Positions 10,876 through 20,147 of a DNA stretch of 64,000 nucleotides are shown here, piece by piece. The translations under genes and the position numbers were made by a program. Origin of the DNA: Siphonodentalium dalli (taxonomy: Eukaryota > Mollusca > Scaphopoda > Gadilida > Siphonodentaliidae); the NCBI GenBank assembly GCA_032622095.1, contig CP136064.1, positions 177,212,247 through 177,276,246 of the forward strand, in the 5' to 3' direction. Below the pieces are notes generated by a model. The model ran no database searches. It was not told the DNA's origin and saw nothing but the letters and a program-made list of their open reading frames with translations. Each line of letters opens with the position of its first letter. Positions within the stretch are counted from its first letter, which is position 1.

Positions 10876-13215
10876 ACAATATGCCAACACATCCTTGGTG
10901 GTAGAGTTTGGTCCACTGATTAAAAAAACATTGTTGGCAAATATCTATACCCGGGTTGGATGTCAAAGGTCAAGGTCATATGCATAGGCGCCTTTCTGCC
11001 ATAGCCTGAATGTTTGCACATATAGAATGATAATTTTGTTTAGTAAGATATATTGGTGAATAATGTTTTATATCAAGGATGTGCATGGCAATCTGATTGC
11101 TGGGGTTTCTGTGTTCTTGAGTGGCTTCCTTAGCAACCGTTGCTATGAAATTGTTTTCCATAGCAACAAGCCTCAAAAGAAGGATTTTTGTCTATTTTAT
11201 GGTGAACCTATCTCAAACTACATTGTATGTGAAGTATATGCAATAGCATACACTACATTTTCGTAGCAAGTAGCTGGATCATGTGCTGGTCGTTGCATCT
11301 GTCAAATTCGACAGCGGTTTCCTTCACCGTTGAACAACAAATACATGCATAACAACATCTAAAACTGTTCGCTGCATGCTATAATCATGTTACAAATAAA
11401 AAGTGCCGAAACGTCCAATGTGCTTGGGCCCAAACAACGAAGTGCCGAAACCCCAGGTGCCAATTTCGTCACTGATATTCATCCCCAGCTGATCGGTTGA
11501 AATCAGGTGTCAGCGTTCTGTTGTGGAAAAAATTCATTTGAATCATCGCCGCGAGACGATTTCCTCCGCAAAATATCCCCGAAAATGTATGTTTTAACAA
11601 ACTTTTCAGCCACATTTCCCCACAACCATAAAACTAATCGAAAGACATCTCCTTCCACAAATGCATGTATTCAGTATTGTCATAGTGTGTCTCTGTATTC
11701 CAAATTTATTATTTCTATACGGGTAGGCCTACCCGCTTCAAAATTACTGTCCGGTTAGTCATGTACTCCCCTGATCCACCAGGCCCGGCGGACAGTTTTT
11801 GTTGTTCACCCCATAGTCGAACTGGATTGGTTGGTTGCCTTTCGTCAACATTGACACGTTTTTGGCCTACTGATTCTTTGTGTCAACGTTTATACTGCAT
11901 GCATGCACATTTGTTTTCACAACATTCCTTCAGACTCATTAAGGTAATCAATTAAAGGAAGTCATTGGAACTATTTTCTGAAATGCTACAATTACCTCCC
12001 CAGGGATGAGGTGGAGATATATTTTCAATAGTTTGATATATTTCTACCAGTATTTAGTGTGAAATTGAATACTTTAAAACAAGATTTATATTCAAATAAT
12101 TTGGTACTTTCAGCACGGGGTGGGCGAGTGGGGTCAGAAACAAATTGCGGACACGTAGGTTTTACCATCGTGGCCACTTCGGGACCCACCATCCCAGTGT
12201 TCTACTATTTTTAAGTGTATATTTTACTACATGTTTTCGGCTAGTCCTACACACCCCTTTATTTTTTATTTCGAAAATGTATTACTCATGTTTTTAGTCA
12301 CTTTCGCTGATACATACATCGAGCCATCCAATGTACTGTAGTGTTTTTGGGTATCAATTAATTATCGTGGATGACAAACAAAACACCGAAAACCCCGTGA
12401 TCGGAAGATATACAAAAGAGGTCACATTTGACCCCGGCAACAACCGCGGGAGAGACAATCACGAAGTCAAACGAACACGGCTCGGCCAATTCCGGAACTG
12501 CACGGCGAAGCTCTTCCGATGACGAACTTCCATCACTCGACCCACAATCTTCAAACCAACAACATGTCTTACAATTATCGTCTATTCTATTGCCTGTTAA
12601 TTAACATGTAAATGTTCCTGTTATAATTATAAAGGTTAGTTAAACTTGTATGTTCGTATTTAATCAATAATGTAGTAAATAGAAATAACCCCTTTTAAAA
12701 ATACGACAGTACTGATGTTTATTTCCATTTCCTTTTCTTGTCGATATATATAAACGAGTAGGATCTGTCTGTCTGCATTTGTTCACGATTGTTCTCCCAG
12801 ACCCTGCACCAATTTCAACCTAATTTGGCGTGGTGATTCGGGGTACCCCGGTTAATGTTATCACCGCGTTAGTTTTTTTTTTCCAAAATTTTGAAGAAAA
12901 TGAAAATTGAAACCAAAAATTGAGCAAGGAGTTCAATGTACAGAAACTAAATTACAAATTAAATTTAAATAAAAAGAAATTTAAATTATTTGTTTTTTTT
13001 AATAAAAATATTTAAATAAAAAATCAAAATATGCGATTATGGACATCATGGCATGTTGCTGTCTACAATATTGAGAATTAATTGGTGTAATACATGCATG
13101 GTGGAAGAAATAATGGTGCATTCTATGATTCCATGCATATTTGGAAGGTCCAATATTGGATTTTGAAGCCAAACAAAACTACATGTACTATGCTATGTAA
13201 ATTGTTTTTAATCTT
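10876..13215. other. Unassigned intergenic DNA
   Basis: No supported gene. Phrases such as GGTCAAGGTCATATG (about 10968) and AACGAGTAGGATCTGTCTGTCTG (about 12752) have a repetitive look, but I found no second copy in the window. 12870-13030 is very A/T-rich with homopolymer runs. An open frame at 11063-11266 has no recognisable motif. Confidence 0.3.
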
Positions 13216-13546
13216 TCATATTACATTATGAGACAAATATGGTAACTTCTTTTGGCGTAAAAGGCTTGAGTCCAATATTTGTTTAGCTGAGTAAAAAAAA
13301 CTTGTTTCGCGGTTGATGGACCACCGGCATACGTGTCTGTAAACATATTGACCCCGACAGCCTTCAGTGTCAGATTTGTTAACTGAAAAGGTAATCATTT
13401 GGAAATTTCCAACCATAGGGCGGTGTCAGGTTGGAACATTCCAACAGTTTTAAAGATTGAGATAGCCGTTGGAAAATTCCACCCGGGGTGGGTACAAATG
13501 AAATTTCTCGTACTTTTGTAGCTGGTCATTGACCCTATATTGAATA
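13216..13546. other. Gap with a weak minus-strand frame
   Basis: A 66-codon minus-strand frame (13216-13416) could belong to the decayed gene disrupted by the palindrome. It shows no domain. A local inverted repeat (TTGGAAATTTCCAAC near 13400, TTGGAACATTCCAAC near 13431, TTGGAAAATTCCACC near 13469) is visible. Confidence 0.25.
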
Positions 13547-13786
13547 CTATGCCACCAAACTCTTTATAGATACGAAACTCTGATTAAATTCATGGAAAGC
13601 AAATCCAAACAAATGGTCTATTGTCTTGAACCAGGGAGTGGATGCATGCGGGTCTTCTGTTGGATACTGACACAATTCAACAGTTTGTGTTTCAGCATCT
13701 CCGACGATTAAAGAACCTGTGGATTTCACTGTCTTGATGAGGAATGATGTTATAATCCATTTTGGTGATATCTTCTTGGTTTGTTG
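13547..13786 (-). pseudogene. 3' part of a decayed gene interrupted by the palindrome
   Basis: Minus-strand reading gives coding-like sequence in more than one frame, for example GSLIVGDAETQTVELCQYP within a frame that stops at 13547. Continuing upstream across the palindrome to its other side (16343-16460) again gives protein-like minus-strand sequence (MPVFRCDHFEAQAGGFDG). Joining the flanks at the shared 11 bp TTGGTTTGTTG leaves one frame running across the junction, though that frame has stops of its own on each side. I infer that the palindrome landed in an already degenerate or later decayed gene. The family is not recognised. Confidence 0.4.
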
Positions 13787-13938
13787 ATAAGCCCCCTGTT
13801 TGGGGCCATTTCAGGAACGATAACTCTATCCGAAGTACATTACCTATATTCTCTGCAGTACTCCAGTTGGTGTTAGTCTAGACAGTTTGACCTGTATTCT
13901 CCGCCCACGCGTCGGTTTATTTGTATACCGGTTGGGCA

Positions 13939-14150
13939 TGTCCAAAAAATTTCAAAAACTTAAAAAATTTCAAAAATTAAAAAAATTTCAAAAACTTAAA
14001 AAATTTCAAAAATTTCAAAAACTTCAAAAATTCAAAAAAATTCAAAAAAATTCAAAAAATTCAAAAACTTAAAAAATTTCAAAAACTTAAAAAATTTCAC
14101 AAATTTCACAAATTTCACAAATTTCAAAAAAATTCAAAAATTAAACAAAA
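13939..14150 (+). repeat. Minisatellite of TTTCAAAAACTTAAAAAA-like units (left arm)
   Basis: Tandem units of about 8-18 bases built from TTCAAAAA/TTAAAAAA. The mirror array lies at 16016-16185 in the right arm. Unequal lengths show the array has changed since the arms became identical. Open frames across it, with lysine/phenylalanine repeats, are by-products. Confidence 0.85.
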
Positions 14151-14300
14151 TTCAGGATTTAGTCAAAAATATGGCTTGTTGCCATTCATCGGAAAGCTAT
14201 GGGGGTACGGTGGTGAGCGCCACCGAAAAAAGCAAGTGAGTGAGGGAAAAAAGAGAAAAATAACATGACAAGTGGTACATACTACAATTTATGATATTAA

Positions 14301-14496
14301 CTATTCACTGTCACTTTCGTCCGAATTGTCATCACTTTCGTCAGATGTGTCATTTTTTTCGTCCATGAACTTTTCTAGCAATGGTCTGTACTGAAATTTT
14401 CACTGCATCACGATCTTCAAAACCATTCTTCATATATTTGTACACTTTATCCACCGATCTTTCAATAGCCTTCGAAAATTTAGGTAAATTACTCAT
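14301..14496 (-). pseudogene. Left-arm copy of small acidic-tailed ORF (frameshifted)
   Basis: Mirror copy of the intact ORF at 15656-15859. It has lost 8 bases in the middle (about 14386-14394), so the frame breaks: it is 196 bases long against 204 in the right arm. All other positions agree closely. The damage happened after the two arms were last made identical. Confidence 0.7.
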
Positions 14497-14587
14497 TTTA
14501 GTTCAGTGAATATGTCGTTTGGAGTTTCCTTATTAACTTTTCCAATGTTTGTCTTCTTCGCTCTTCCTCCTTTTATCTCTTTAACTT

Positions 14588-14803
14588 TTATCTTCTTAGC
14601 TCCGGGTTTGGAGTTTCCTTTTTAACTTTTCCAATGTTTGTCTTCTTCGCTCTTCCTCCTTTTATCTCTTTAACTTTTATCTTCTTAGCTCCGGGTTTCC
14701 TTATAAGTTTTTCAGGTTTCGCTTCAGTCTTGGGTAGGTCCTTCGAGTCATCGTAGGGTACATATTTATTAAGATCAAAGTCATAATAGTACGGAGTCCC
14801 CAT
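14588..14803 (-). CDS. Left-arm copy of lysine-rich ORF B
   Basis: Same 71-codon frame as 15349-15564, starting MGTPYYYDFDLNKYVP and continuing as a strongly basic K/G-rich tail. Like the right copy, it runs out of its original frame at the second copy of an 89 bp tandem duplication and stops at once. One residue differs (R for S at about residue 36). No known family is recognised. Confidence 0.5.
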   Translation of the reverse strand: MGTPYYYDFDLNKYVPYDDSKDLPKTEAKPEKLIRKPGAKKIKVKEIKGGRAKKTNIGKVKKETPNPELRR

Positions 14804-14940
14804 TCCATCTAAAGTTCAAAGTGTACTCTGAAGTAGTAATTTTTATAGGCGCCAAATTACCATCCAAGACGTATACCCTTATAAACTGCGGGTCAGTCCT
14901 AGTAACGCGCACGTCAACGCCGCCGCCGGCGGCAGAGTAT

Positions 14941-14971
<31 letters not shown>

Positions 14972-15050
14972 CTGCGGCTGTTGTTGTTGTAGTTGTTGTT
15001 GTTGTTGATACAAATGTCAATGCAATTATGAGTGATTTCAATATGCACAC
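14781..15050 (-). CDS. Left-arm copy of ORF A (no ATG)
   Basis: Mirror of ORF A in the right arm, reading outward from the palindrome centre. It has a hydrophobic start (CILKSLIIALTF), then a long Thr/Ala low-complexity tract longer than in the right arm, then the conserved block DPQFIRVYVLDGNLAPIKIT. No ATG precedes the hydrophobic part, so the 5' end may have been lost at the centre. It overlaps ORF B by 23 bases. Confidence 0.45.
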
Positions 15051-15069
15051 TATTGTATAGGTAAAAAAT

Positions 15070-15110
15070 TGGCGCGCGGCCCCCTCACCCCCTCACTGCC
15101 GCGGCGCCAA
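15070..15110. other. Centre of the palindrome
   Basis: Both arms end in the same AT-rich block (AGGTAAAAAATTGGCGC and its complement GCGCCAATTTTTTACCT), joined by a C-rich non-palindromic spacer of about 25 bases. This looks like two copies of one terminus joined head to head, with the spacer preventing a perfect cruciform tip. Confidence 0.7.
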
Positions 15111-15371
15111 TTTTTTACCTATACAATAGTGTGCATATTGAAATCACTCATAATTGCATTGACATTTGTATCAACAACAACAACAACAGCCGCCGCCGCC
15201 CGCCGCCGCCGCCCGCCGCCCGCCGCCGGCGGCGTTGGCGTGCGCGTTACTAAGACTGACCCGCAGTTTATAAGGGTATACGTCTTGGATGGAAATTTGG
15301 CGCCTATAAAAATTACTACTTCAGAGTACACTTTGAACTTTAGCCGGAATGGGGACTCCGTACTATTATGA
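15109..15371 (+). CDS. ORF A: hydrophobic start, Thr/Ala-Arg/Pro tract, conserved tail
   Basis: An open frame runs from the palindrome centre to TGA at 15369-15371. The first 20 residues are hydrophobic (CILKSLIIALTF) and could be a signal or anchor segment. A low-complexity tract follows, encoded by CAA/CAG and GCC repeats. The last 40 residues (DPQFIRVYVLDGNLAPIKIT onward) match the left arm. There is no ATG upstream in frame, so this is either 5'-truncated at the centre or not translated as drawn. It overlaps ORF B by 23 bases. Family unknown. Confidence 0.45.
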
Positions 15372-15564
15372 CTTTGATCTTAATAAATATGTACCCTACG
15401 ATGACTCGAAGGACCTACCCAAGACTGAAGCGAAACCTGAAAAACTTATAAGTAAACCCGGAGCTAAGAAGATAAAAGTTAAAGAGATAAAAGGAGGAAG
15501 AGCGAAGAAGACAAACATTGGAAAAGTTAAAAAGGAAACTCCAAACCCGGAGCTAAGAAGATAA
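15349..15564 (+). CDS. ORF B: small lysine-rich protein, frame broken by duplication
   Basis: ATG at 15349, 71 codons, acidic-aromatic head followed by a very basic tail (KKIKVKEIKGGRAKK). An 89 bp block (15457-15545) is repeated immediately (15546-15634). Because 89 is not a multiple of three, the frame ends a few codons into the second copy. Read without the extra copy, B would end at a TGA that overlaps the ATG of ORF C in an ATGA arrangement. That compact packing is unusual for nuclear genes and more typical of viruses or virus-like mobile elements. A nucleic-acid-binding role is only a guess from charge. Confidence 0.5.
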   Translation: MGTPYYYDFDLNKYVPYDDSKDLPKTEAKPEKLISKPGAKKIKVKEIKGGRAKKTNIGKVKKETPNPELRR

Positions 15565-15634
15565 AAGTTAAAGAGATAAAAGGAGGAAGAGCGAAGAAGA
15601 CAAACATTGGAAAAGTTAAAAAGGAAACTCCAAA
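15457..15634 (+). repeat. 89 bp tandem duplication within ORF B
   Basis: CCCGGAGCTAAGAAGATAAA starts at 15457 and again at 15546, and the two 89-base units are essentially identical. The same duplication is present in the left arm (about 14520-14695), so it predates the palindrome or was copied between arms. Confidence 0.9.
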
Positions 15635-15655
15635 CGACATATTCACTGAACTAAA

Positions 15656-15859
15656 ATGAGTAATTTACCTAAATTTTCGAAGGCTATTGAAAGGTCGGTG
15701 GATAAAGTGTACAAATATATGAAGAATGGTTTTGAAGATCGTGATGCAGTGAAAATGTCAATATTAAAGTACGGACCATTGCTAGAAAAGTTCATGGACG
15801 AAAAAAATGACACAGCTGACGAAAGTGATGACAATTCGGACGAAAGTGACAGTGAATAG
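15656..15859 (+). CDS. ORF C: 67-residue acidic-tailed protein, intact
   Basis: ATG at 15656, stop TAG at 15857-15859. A mixed-charge first half (SKAIERSVDKVYKYM, likely helical) is followed by a very acidic end rich in D, E and S. It lies directly after ORF B; its ATG overlaps the TGA that B would use without the 89 bp duplication. The right-arm copy is intact while the left is frameshifted. The family is not recognised. Small size, tight spacing and charge recall virus-like elements, but there is no homology evidence. Confidence 0.5.
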   Translation: MSNLPKFSKAIERSVDKVYKYMKNGFEDRDAVKMSILKYGPLLEKFMDEKNDTADESDDNSDESDSE

Positions 15860-16015
15860 TTAATATCATAAATTGTAGTATGTACCACTTGTGATGTTAT
15901 TTTTCTCTTTTTTCCCTCACTCACTTGCTTTTTTCGGTGGCGCTCACCACCGTACCCCCATAGCTTTCCGATGAATGGCAACAAGCCATATTTTTGACTA
16001 AATCCGGAATTTTGT

Positions 16016-16185
16016 TTAATTTTTGAAGTTTTTTGAAATTTGTGAAATTTGTGAAATTTTTGAAGTTTTTGAAGTTTTTGAAATTTTTGAAGTTTTTGAA
16101 GTTTTTGAAATTTTTTGAAATTTTTGAAATTTTTGAAGTTTTTGAAATTTTTGATTTTTTTTGAAATTTTTGAAGTTTTTGGACA
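16016..16185 (-). repeat. Mirror minisatellite (right arm)
   Basis: Inverted counterpart of 13939-14150, built from TTTTTGAAATTTTTGAAG units. It is shorter than the left array. Confidence 0.85.
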
Positions 16186-16342
16186 TGCTCAACCGGTATA
16201 CAAATAAACCGACGCGTGGGCGGAGAATATAGGTCAAACTGTCTAGACTAACACCAACTGGATTACTGCAGAGAATATAGGTAATGTACTTCGGATAGAG
16301 TTATCGTTCCTGAAATGGCCCCAAACAGGGGGCTTATCATCA

Positions 16343-16460
16343 TTGGTTTGTTGTTTAATTGCAAACGTTCATTTGGATGATGTAAAATTCCATTGTCGAT
16401 TGCATTGCCCCATCGAAGCCGCCAGCCTGTGCCTCAAAATGGTCACATCTGAAGACAGGC
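16343..16460 (-). pseudogene. 5' part of the gene interrupted by the palindrome
   Basis: Minus-strand reading gives a coherent stretch with MPVFRCDHFEAQAGGFDG and a following segment up to a stop close to the palindrome. On that strand an acceptor-like CTGTCTTCAG lies at about 16450-16459. With the segment at 13547-13786 this is the presumed insertion target. Product unknown. Confidence 0.35.
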
Positions 16461-16547
16461 ATGTTGTGATACTATATATATCACATGGAGTTACACAATA
16501 ATATCGGTGTATATATTATGGAGCCCGATGTGACATCAGATTTTTTT

Positions 16548-16645
16548 TATAAAGACGTGGCCATGAGAAGAAAGTCGCGGCCACGAGAATATAAAGTCGT
16601 GGCCACGTGAATATGAAGTCGTGGTCACGAGAAGAAAGTCGTTGT
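16548..16645 (+). repeat. Tandem CGTGGCCACG minisatellite
   Basis: Four imperfect units of roughly 20-28 bases, each with AAGTCGTGGCCACGAGAA or a variant. The CGTGGCCACG core is itself a palindrome. No gene is associated. Confidence 0.8.
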
Positions 16646-19020
16646 ATAATATATAAGGTAGGACACTGCATTCAATATCTGGACATGACCATTTCCATTT
16701 ATGTTATGAATAATAAAATATAAAAGTTAAAATTCGCCCCCCGTCCCAATTTTTTATATTGGCCTTCGGAGAGTGGTGATACGAGAAAACAATCTTAAAT
16801 ACAACATAAAGGGTCTGTTTCCAGACTTCGTTATTGCATCTCAGTTTCACGCGCGTATATACGACACCGATTGGAGGTCATATTGTCCCAGGAGACCTAT
16901 ACAGAATCCTGGACTCGCTAACCATCTACGCCACGCAAAAATGAAATGAAGAGCATGCATATAATCTGCGAAATAATTATCTTTTTCGAAAAGAAATTGA
17001 TTAGGGCAGCTTTCGGTCGAATCATGACTAAGCGGACAGATTTTTGGCGACTAATTATTTAAATTGTCGGGACTAATCGGACAGTAATTTCGAAGTGGGT
17101 GCCTGCATCGAAAGATGAAATTTGGAACACTGAGACACTCCATAGCGATATTCAATATGTGCATTTTTAGGAGGAGAACAGGTCTTTCGATTGGTATAGG
17201 TTGTGACGAGAAATGTCTCATATAATTGTGAAAATTTGAATTTTCTGGGATATTTTGCGTAAGAAATCGTCTCACGGCGATGATTCAAAGGCATTTTTTC
17301 CGCGATAAAACGCTGACAAATGATATAGGGCCTAGGGGTGGGTCCCCCGCGGCCGGACCATTTTTAAAAAAATCCACTTTTTGTCATTTTTTTCACCGAT
17401 ACAAGAAATTTGAGTTTTGCTATGTCTTCAGTGGCCACTTAAGAACATAATAGGTATAAGTTGTTGGTTTTATTTGCTTTGAAACTCATTATTTCTGTTT
17501 TCATTTTAGTGGGCGTGGCTGGGCGTGGCTCCTAAAAATGGAAAAAATTTGCAAAAATAAATTCTAATTATTTTTTTCTCCATTCTTTTTGTTTTTTTGT
17601 GTAGTCCAAGGGTAACTAAGGCCATTTTCAGCATGATATGTTTTTACTTTTGACCGACCCCCCTCCCTGTACCTTAACCTGTTTAGAGGATGTGTCTAAC
17701 TATGTTTATATGCAGCAAAACGGTGTCAGAAAGTGTCTGCAAACTTTGTAAACAAAAACTACTCGCTTCGGACTCTATGATTTCCGGTTTTCGTTTCTGT
17801 CCGTTGATCCACTGCGTATACGTAGAACTGGGATTCCTACCAATCGTGACGAAAATCAAGGCAAAGCCCCTAATATACTGGAGCAAAATAATAACTATGG
17901 AAAGTACCAGACTCCCCTATATATCCTTTACACCTTTATGGCAGAATCAATTACGAAGGAATCGGTAAATATCCCATGACTAAAATTTGTACGTACGGAA
18001 CTAAATACCTAGGTATGTCTTATACATGGCAGACTCAATCAGTGAGTAGTGTCAAAATATTTTCTTGTGCTGTAAAATACCAACCCCCTGGCGAAATAAT
18101 AAATCATAGTATATACTATTGTCTGCACGCATGTACCACGGTTTGGAGTTTGGGATGATTCCCGGGAAGATTTGAAAGGGACGTCGGCCCTCTCCTACAA
18201 CCCACTTTTGAATGTTGTAGTTCCACTGAAGAGCGTTCGTAGGGTTTGTGAGTTTGTAAATAGAGATATATACCCATACACAGTATATGTGTTTGCCTAC
18301 TGTGCATGGGGTGGATGCCACCAGAGCAAGAAGCAAAGCCCCACCCCCATTCCGAACCAGGACCGGCGGAGAAGACTTACTTTGTTTCTCTGTGTGAGTT
18401 TTGTGCGTTGATATATATATAATTTTGAGTTGTGAATAGTTGTAATTTATTGTCCTATTTAGTGCTTGCGTGGACCCCAGTTGCCTTAGTCTGTTGTATT
18501 CCGGGCTTGTACTACGGGCTCAAATCTAGGAAAAGGGCGCAATGCCAACCGGTTGAATTAAGGTCGGTTGGGGCTCATCAACTGCCCGCCTTTCACTCCT
18601 GTGCGAGTGTCAGAACCCGTTGACGTGGTTGTATAATGCTGTCGTGGACGGAGGAAGCACCTGAGGACAGACTGTGTTGGTTGGTGTGTCTCTGAAGGTT
18701 TGGAGTGCCAAGTAGTGTTTTCGATTAGTATGTCCCACCCTTACTCCCATAGGCGCTGCCAATGTACCCCAACCAAGATTGCTTATATATGAGTACGCAG
18801 ATATCCCGTTTATTCATATATTATTTATAAATCTTTCTTCTCAATATGTATTGTCATACGATGAGAGTATCTAATAAATTGAATTGAATTCCATAAACAA
18901 ATAAACTTAATATGGTTCACGCTAAACCGTATTCACCACAAATAAGCTCACGATTGAGAAAACACTGGACCGCAGTGTTTTGATACGGACTATAATCCTC
19001 GCCGACCGAGTCATTAATCC
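16646..19020. other. Unassigned intergenic DNA
   Basis: No supported gene. 17330-17360 is a short GC-rich run (CCCCCGCGGCCGG). GGGCGTGGCT is directly repeated at 17512-17530. 18840-18890 ends in an AT-rich tract (TAAATTGAATTGAATTCC) that resembles the tail of a retroposed element; TTCAATTCAATTCATTTATT at about 30977 is similar in inverse sense. Short frames (18172-18411, 18432-18623) show no motif. Confidence 0.3.
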
Positions 19021-19140
19021 AGGCAATTCTTCAAGGATTGTCCACTTATAAATGGACAATAGGTACCTAAAATGGTCATTAATAAATGGACAATCCAACC
19101 ACGCGTGGCACGCGAGCTTGGGATTGTCCACTAAATGAAG
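19021..19140. repeat. Short GGATTGTCC direct/inverted repeats
   Basis: GGATTGTCCACTTATAAATGGACAAT forms a small hairpin at about 19034. The same 9-mer recurs inverted (GGACAATCC, about 19088) and direct (GGATTGTCCACTAA, about 19122). This may be the remnant of a small hairpin element. Confidence 0.5.
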
Positions 19141-19430
19141 ACATGTTTTGTTAATCCTGCATGAAGGGCAATAACTCTATAAATAATGTTAATTTGCTAA
19201 ATAACAGTGATTTGTATGAGAAGTGTTTTTGACGAAATAACGGAGATATTTGAAGAAGAAATAACGGAAATGTTCAAAGAAGTGTTTTTAAAGAGCGTGT
19301 TTTTAAACCCACCCACCCAAGGGAAGAATTTGACTTATATTTCACAAAAGTTGATCTGTTGTGGTGTTGCAAATTTCTCATACAAATCTCCGTCATTTAT
19401 TAAAGGTACATTCTTTATAGAGTTATTACC
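19141..19430. other. Open frame without recognisable motif
   Basis: A plus-strand frame (19207-19509) starts here. Its 3' third lies in the dispersed repeat that follows, so I do not call it a gene. Confidence 0.25.
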
Positions 19431-19930
19431 CTGCCTGTCGGATGAACAGGACCAGAGTTACATACTTTTTTTCGACTTTGAAATGTTTGTGTTCTTCGTT
19501 TTCGGATGATAGCTTCAGTTAATCATTAATGCCTGATTTATCAGGAATTTCAGTCTTTGTAAATTTGTTTTCCGTTCCTGACTTTTAGCACTATTCCTGA
19601 TTTTTAACAAAACTCTTTCCTAATTTCCTGTTCTTGTTTTGAAAAAAATAACAAATTTCATTGCATTAACTGTTAATGGTGACTGAACGGAATGAAATTT
19701 GGTATGCATATTTGAAACAACAAAGTACACTTATAATTCGATGCCCATTTTATCAGTTACGGAGCATTTACATAATCGGCAAATTCTAAGTCAGCAATGA
19801 CCATAACTCCTGCAAAAATGGACGGACCGACTTGACATGTAATTGGAGCTGATAACCTAACATACCAAATGTTCATGGTTCAGATCTGATCAAACAAACA
19901 AGTTATTATCCGGAAACCTCGGAATTGCGA
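19431..19930 (+). repeat. Dispersed repeat shared with 8.7 kb and the 38.6 kb array
   Basis: 19452-19760 matches 8678-8830 (see there). 19790-19915 (GACCATAACTCC, GCTGATAACCTAACATACC, CAGATCTGATCA, TTATTATCCGGAAAC) matches the about 120 bp unit arrayed at 38.44-39.07 kb. The two units are adjacent here, so the array unit also occurs singly in the genome. Confidence 0.65.
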
Positions 19931-20147
19931 ACGACACACGTGGTTCCCACTTCGTGTCGTCTGAGATGACGAAGTCTCCCACCTCTATCAGCAATGTGTT
20001 TGTTGTGTCTGTTAAGAGATAGTTATAAAGAGCCTTTGTGTCACCAGTCTCCGGTGTGGCTATAGTGGTGGTGACATTCCTTCTTTACGCACGTACAACG
20101 CGTAATTATGCGTTACAGCTAGGGAGCTCGGAGAATAAAGATCAATA
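19931..20147. other. No recognised feature
   Basis: Short spacer before the next inverted-repeat element. A CACACGTGGTTCCCACTTCGTGTCG hairpin-like stretch lies at about 19935. Confidence 0.25.

Larger units (their letters stand above)
13787..16342. mobile_element. 2.55 kb near-perfect palindrome with head-to-head ORF sets
   Basis: The left end ATAAGCCCCCTGTTTGGGGCC mirrors the right end (GGCCCCAAACAGGGGGCTTAT, ending about 16337). The arms agree almost base for base up to a GC-rich centre at about 15070-15110, where GGCGCC-type ends are separated by a short C/T/A-rich spacer. Each arm holds three small ORFs reading outward, then an A/T decamer array, then a shared 150 bp outer block. The flanks carry an 11 bp direct repeat, TTGGTTTGTTG (13776-13786 and 16343-16353), a candidate target-site duplication. 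Differences between arms are few: array length, an 8-base deletion in the left third ORF, and the Thr/Ala tract. Confidence 0.8.

Noticed and set aside
13887-14072. Lysine/phenylalanine-repeat open frame
   Set aside because: It is a translation of the A/T-rich decamer minisatellite; the mirror array in the other arm gives a different frame.
14821-15060. Alanine/valine-repeat plus-strand frame across the GCG/GTT repeats
   Set aside because: It is the antisense of ORF A; the repeats are trinucleotide, so several frames stay open.
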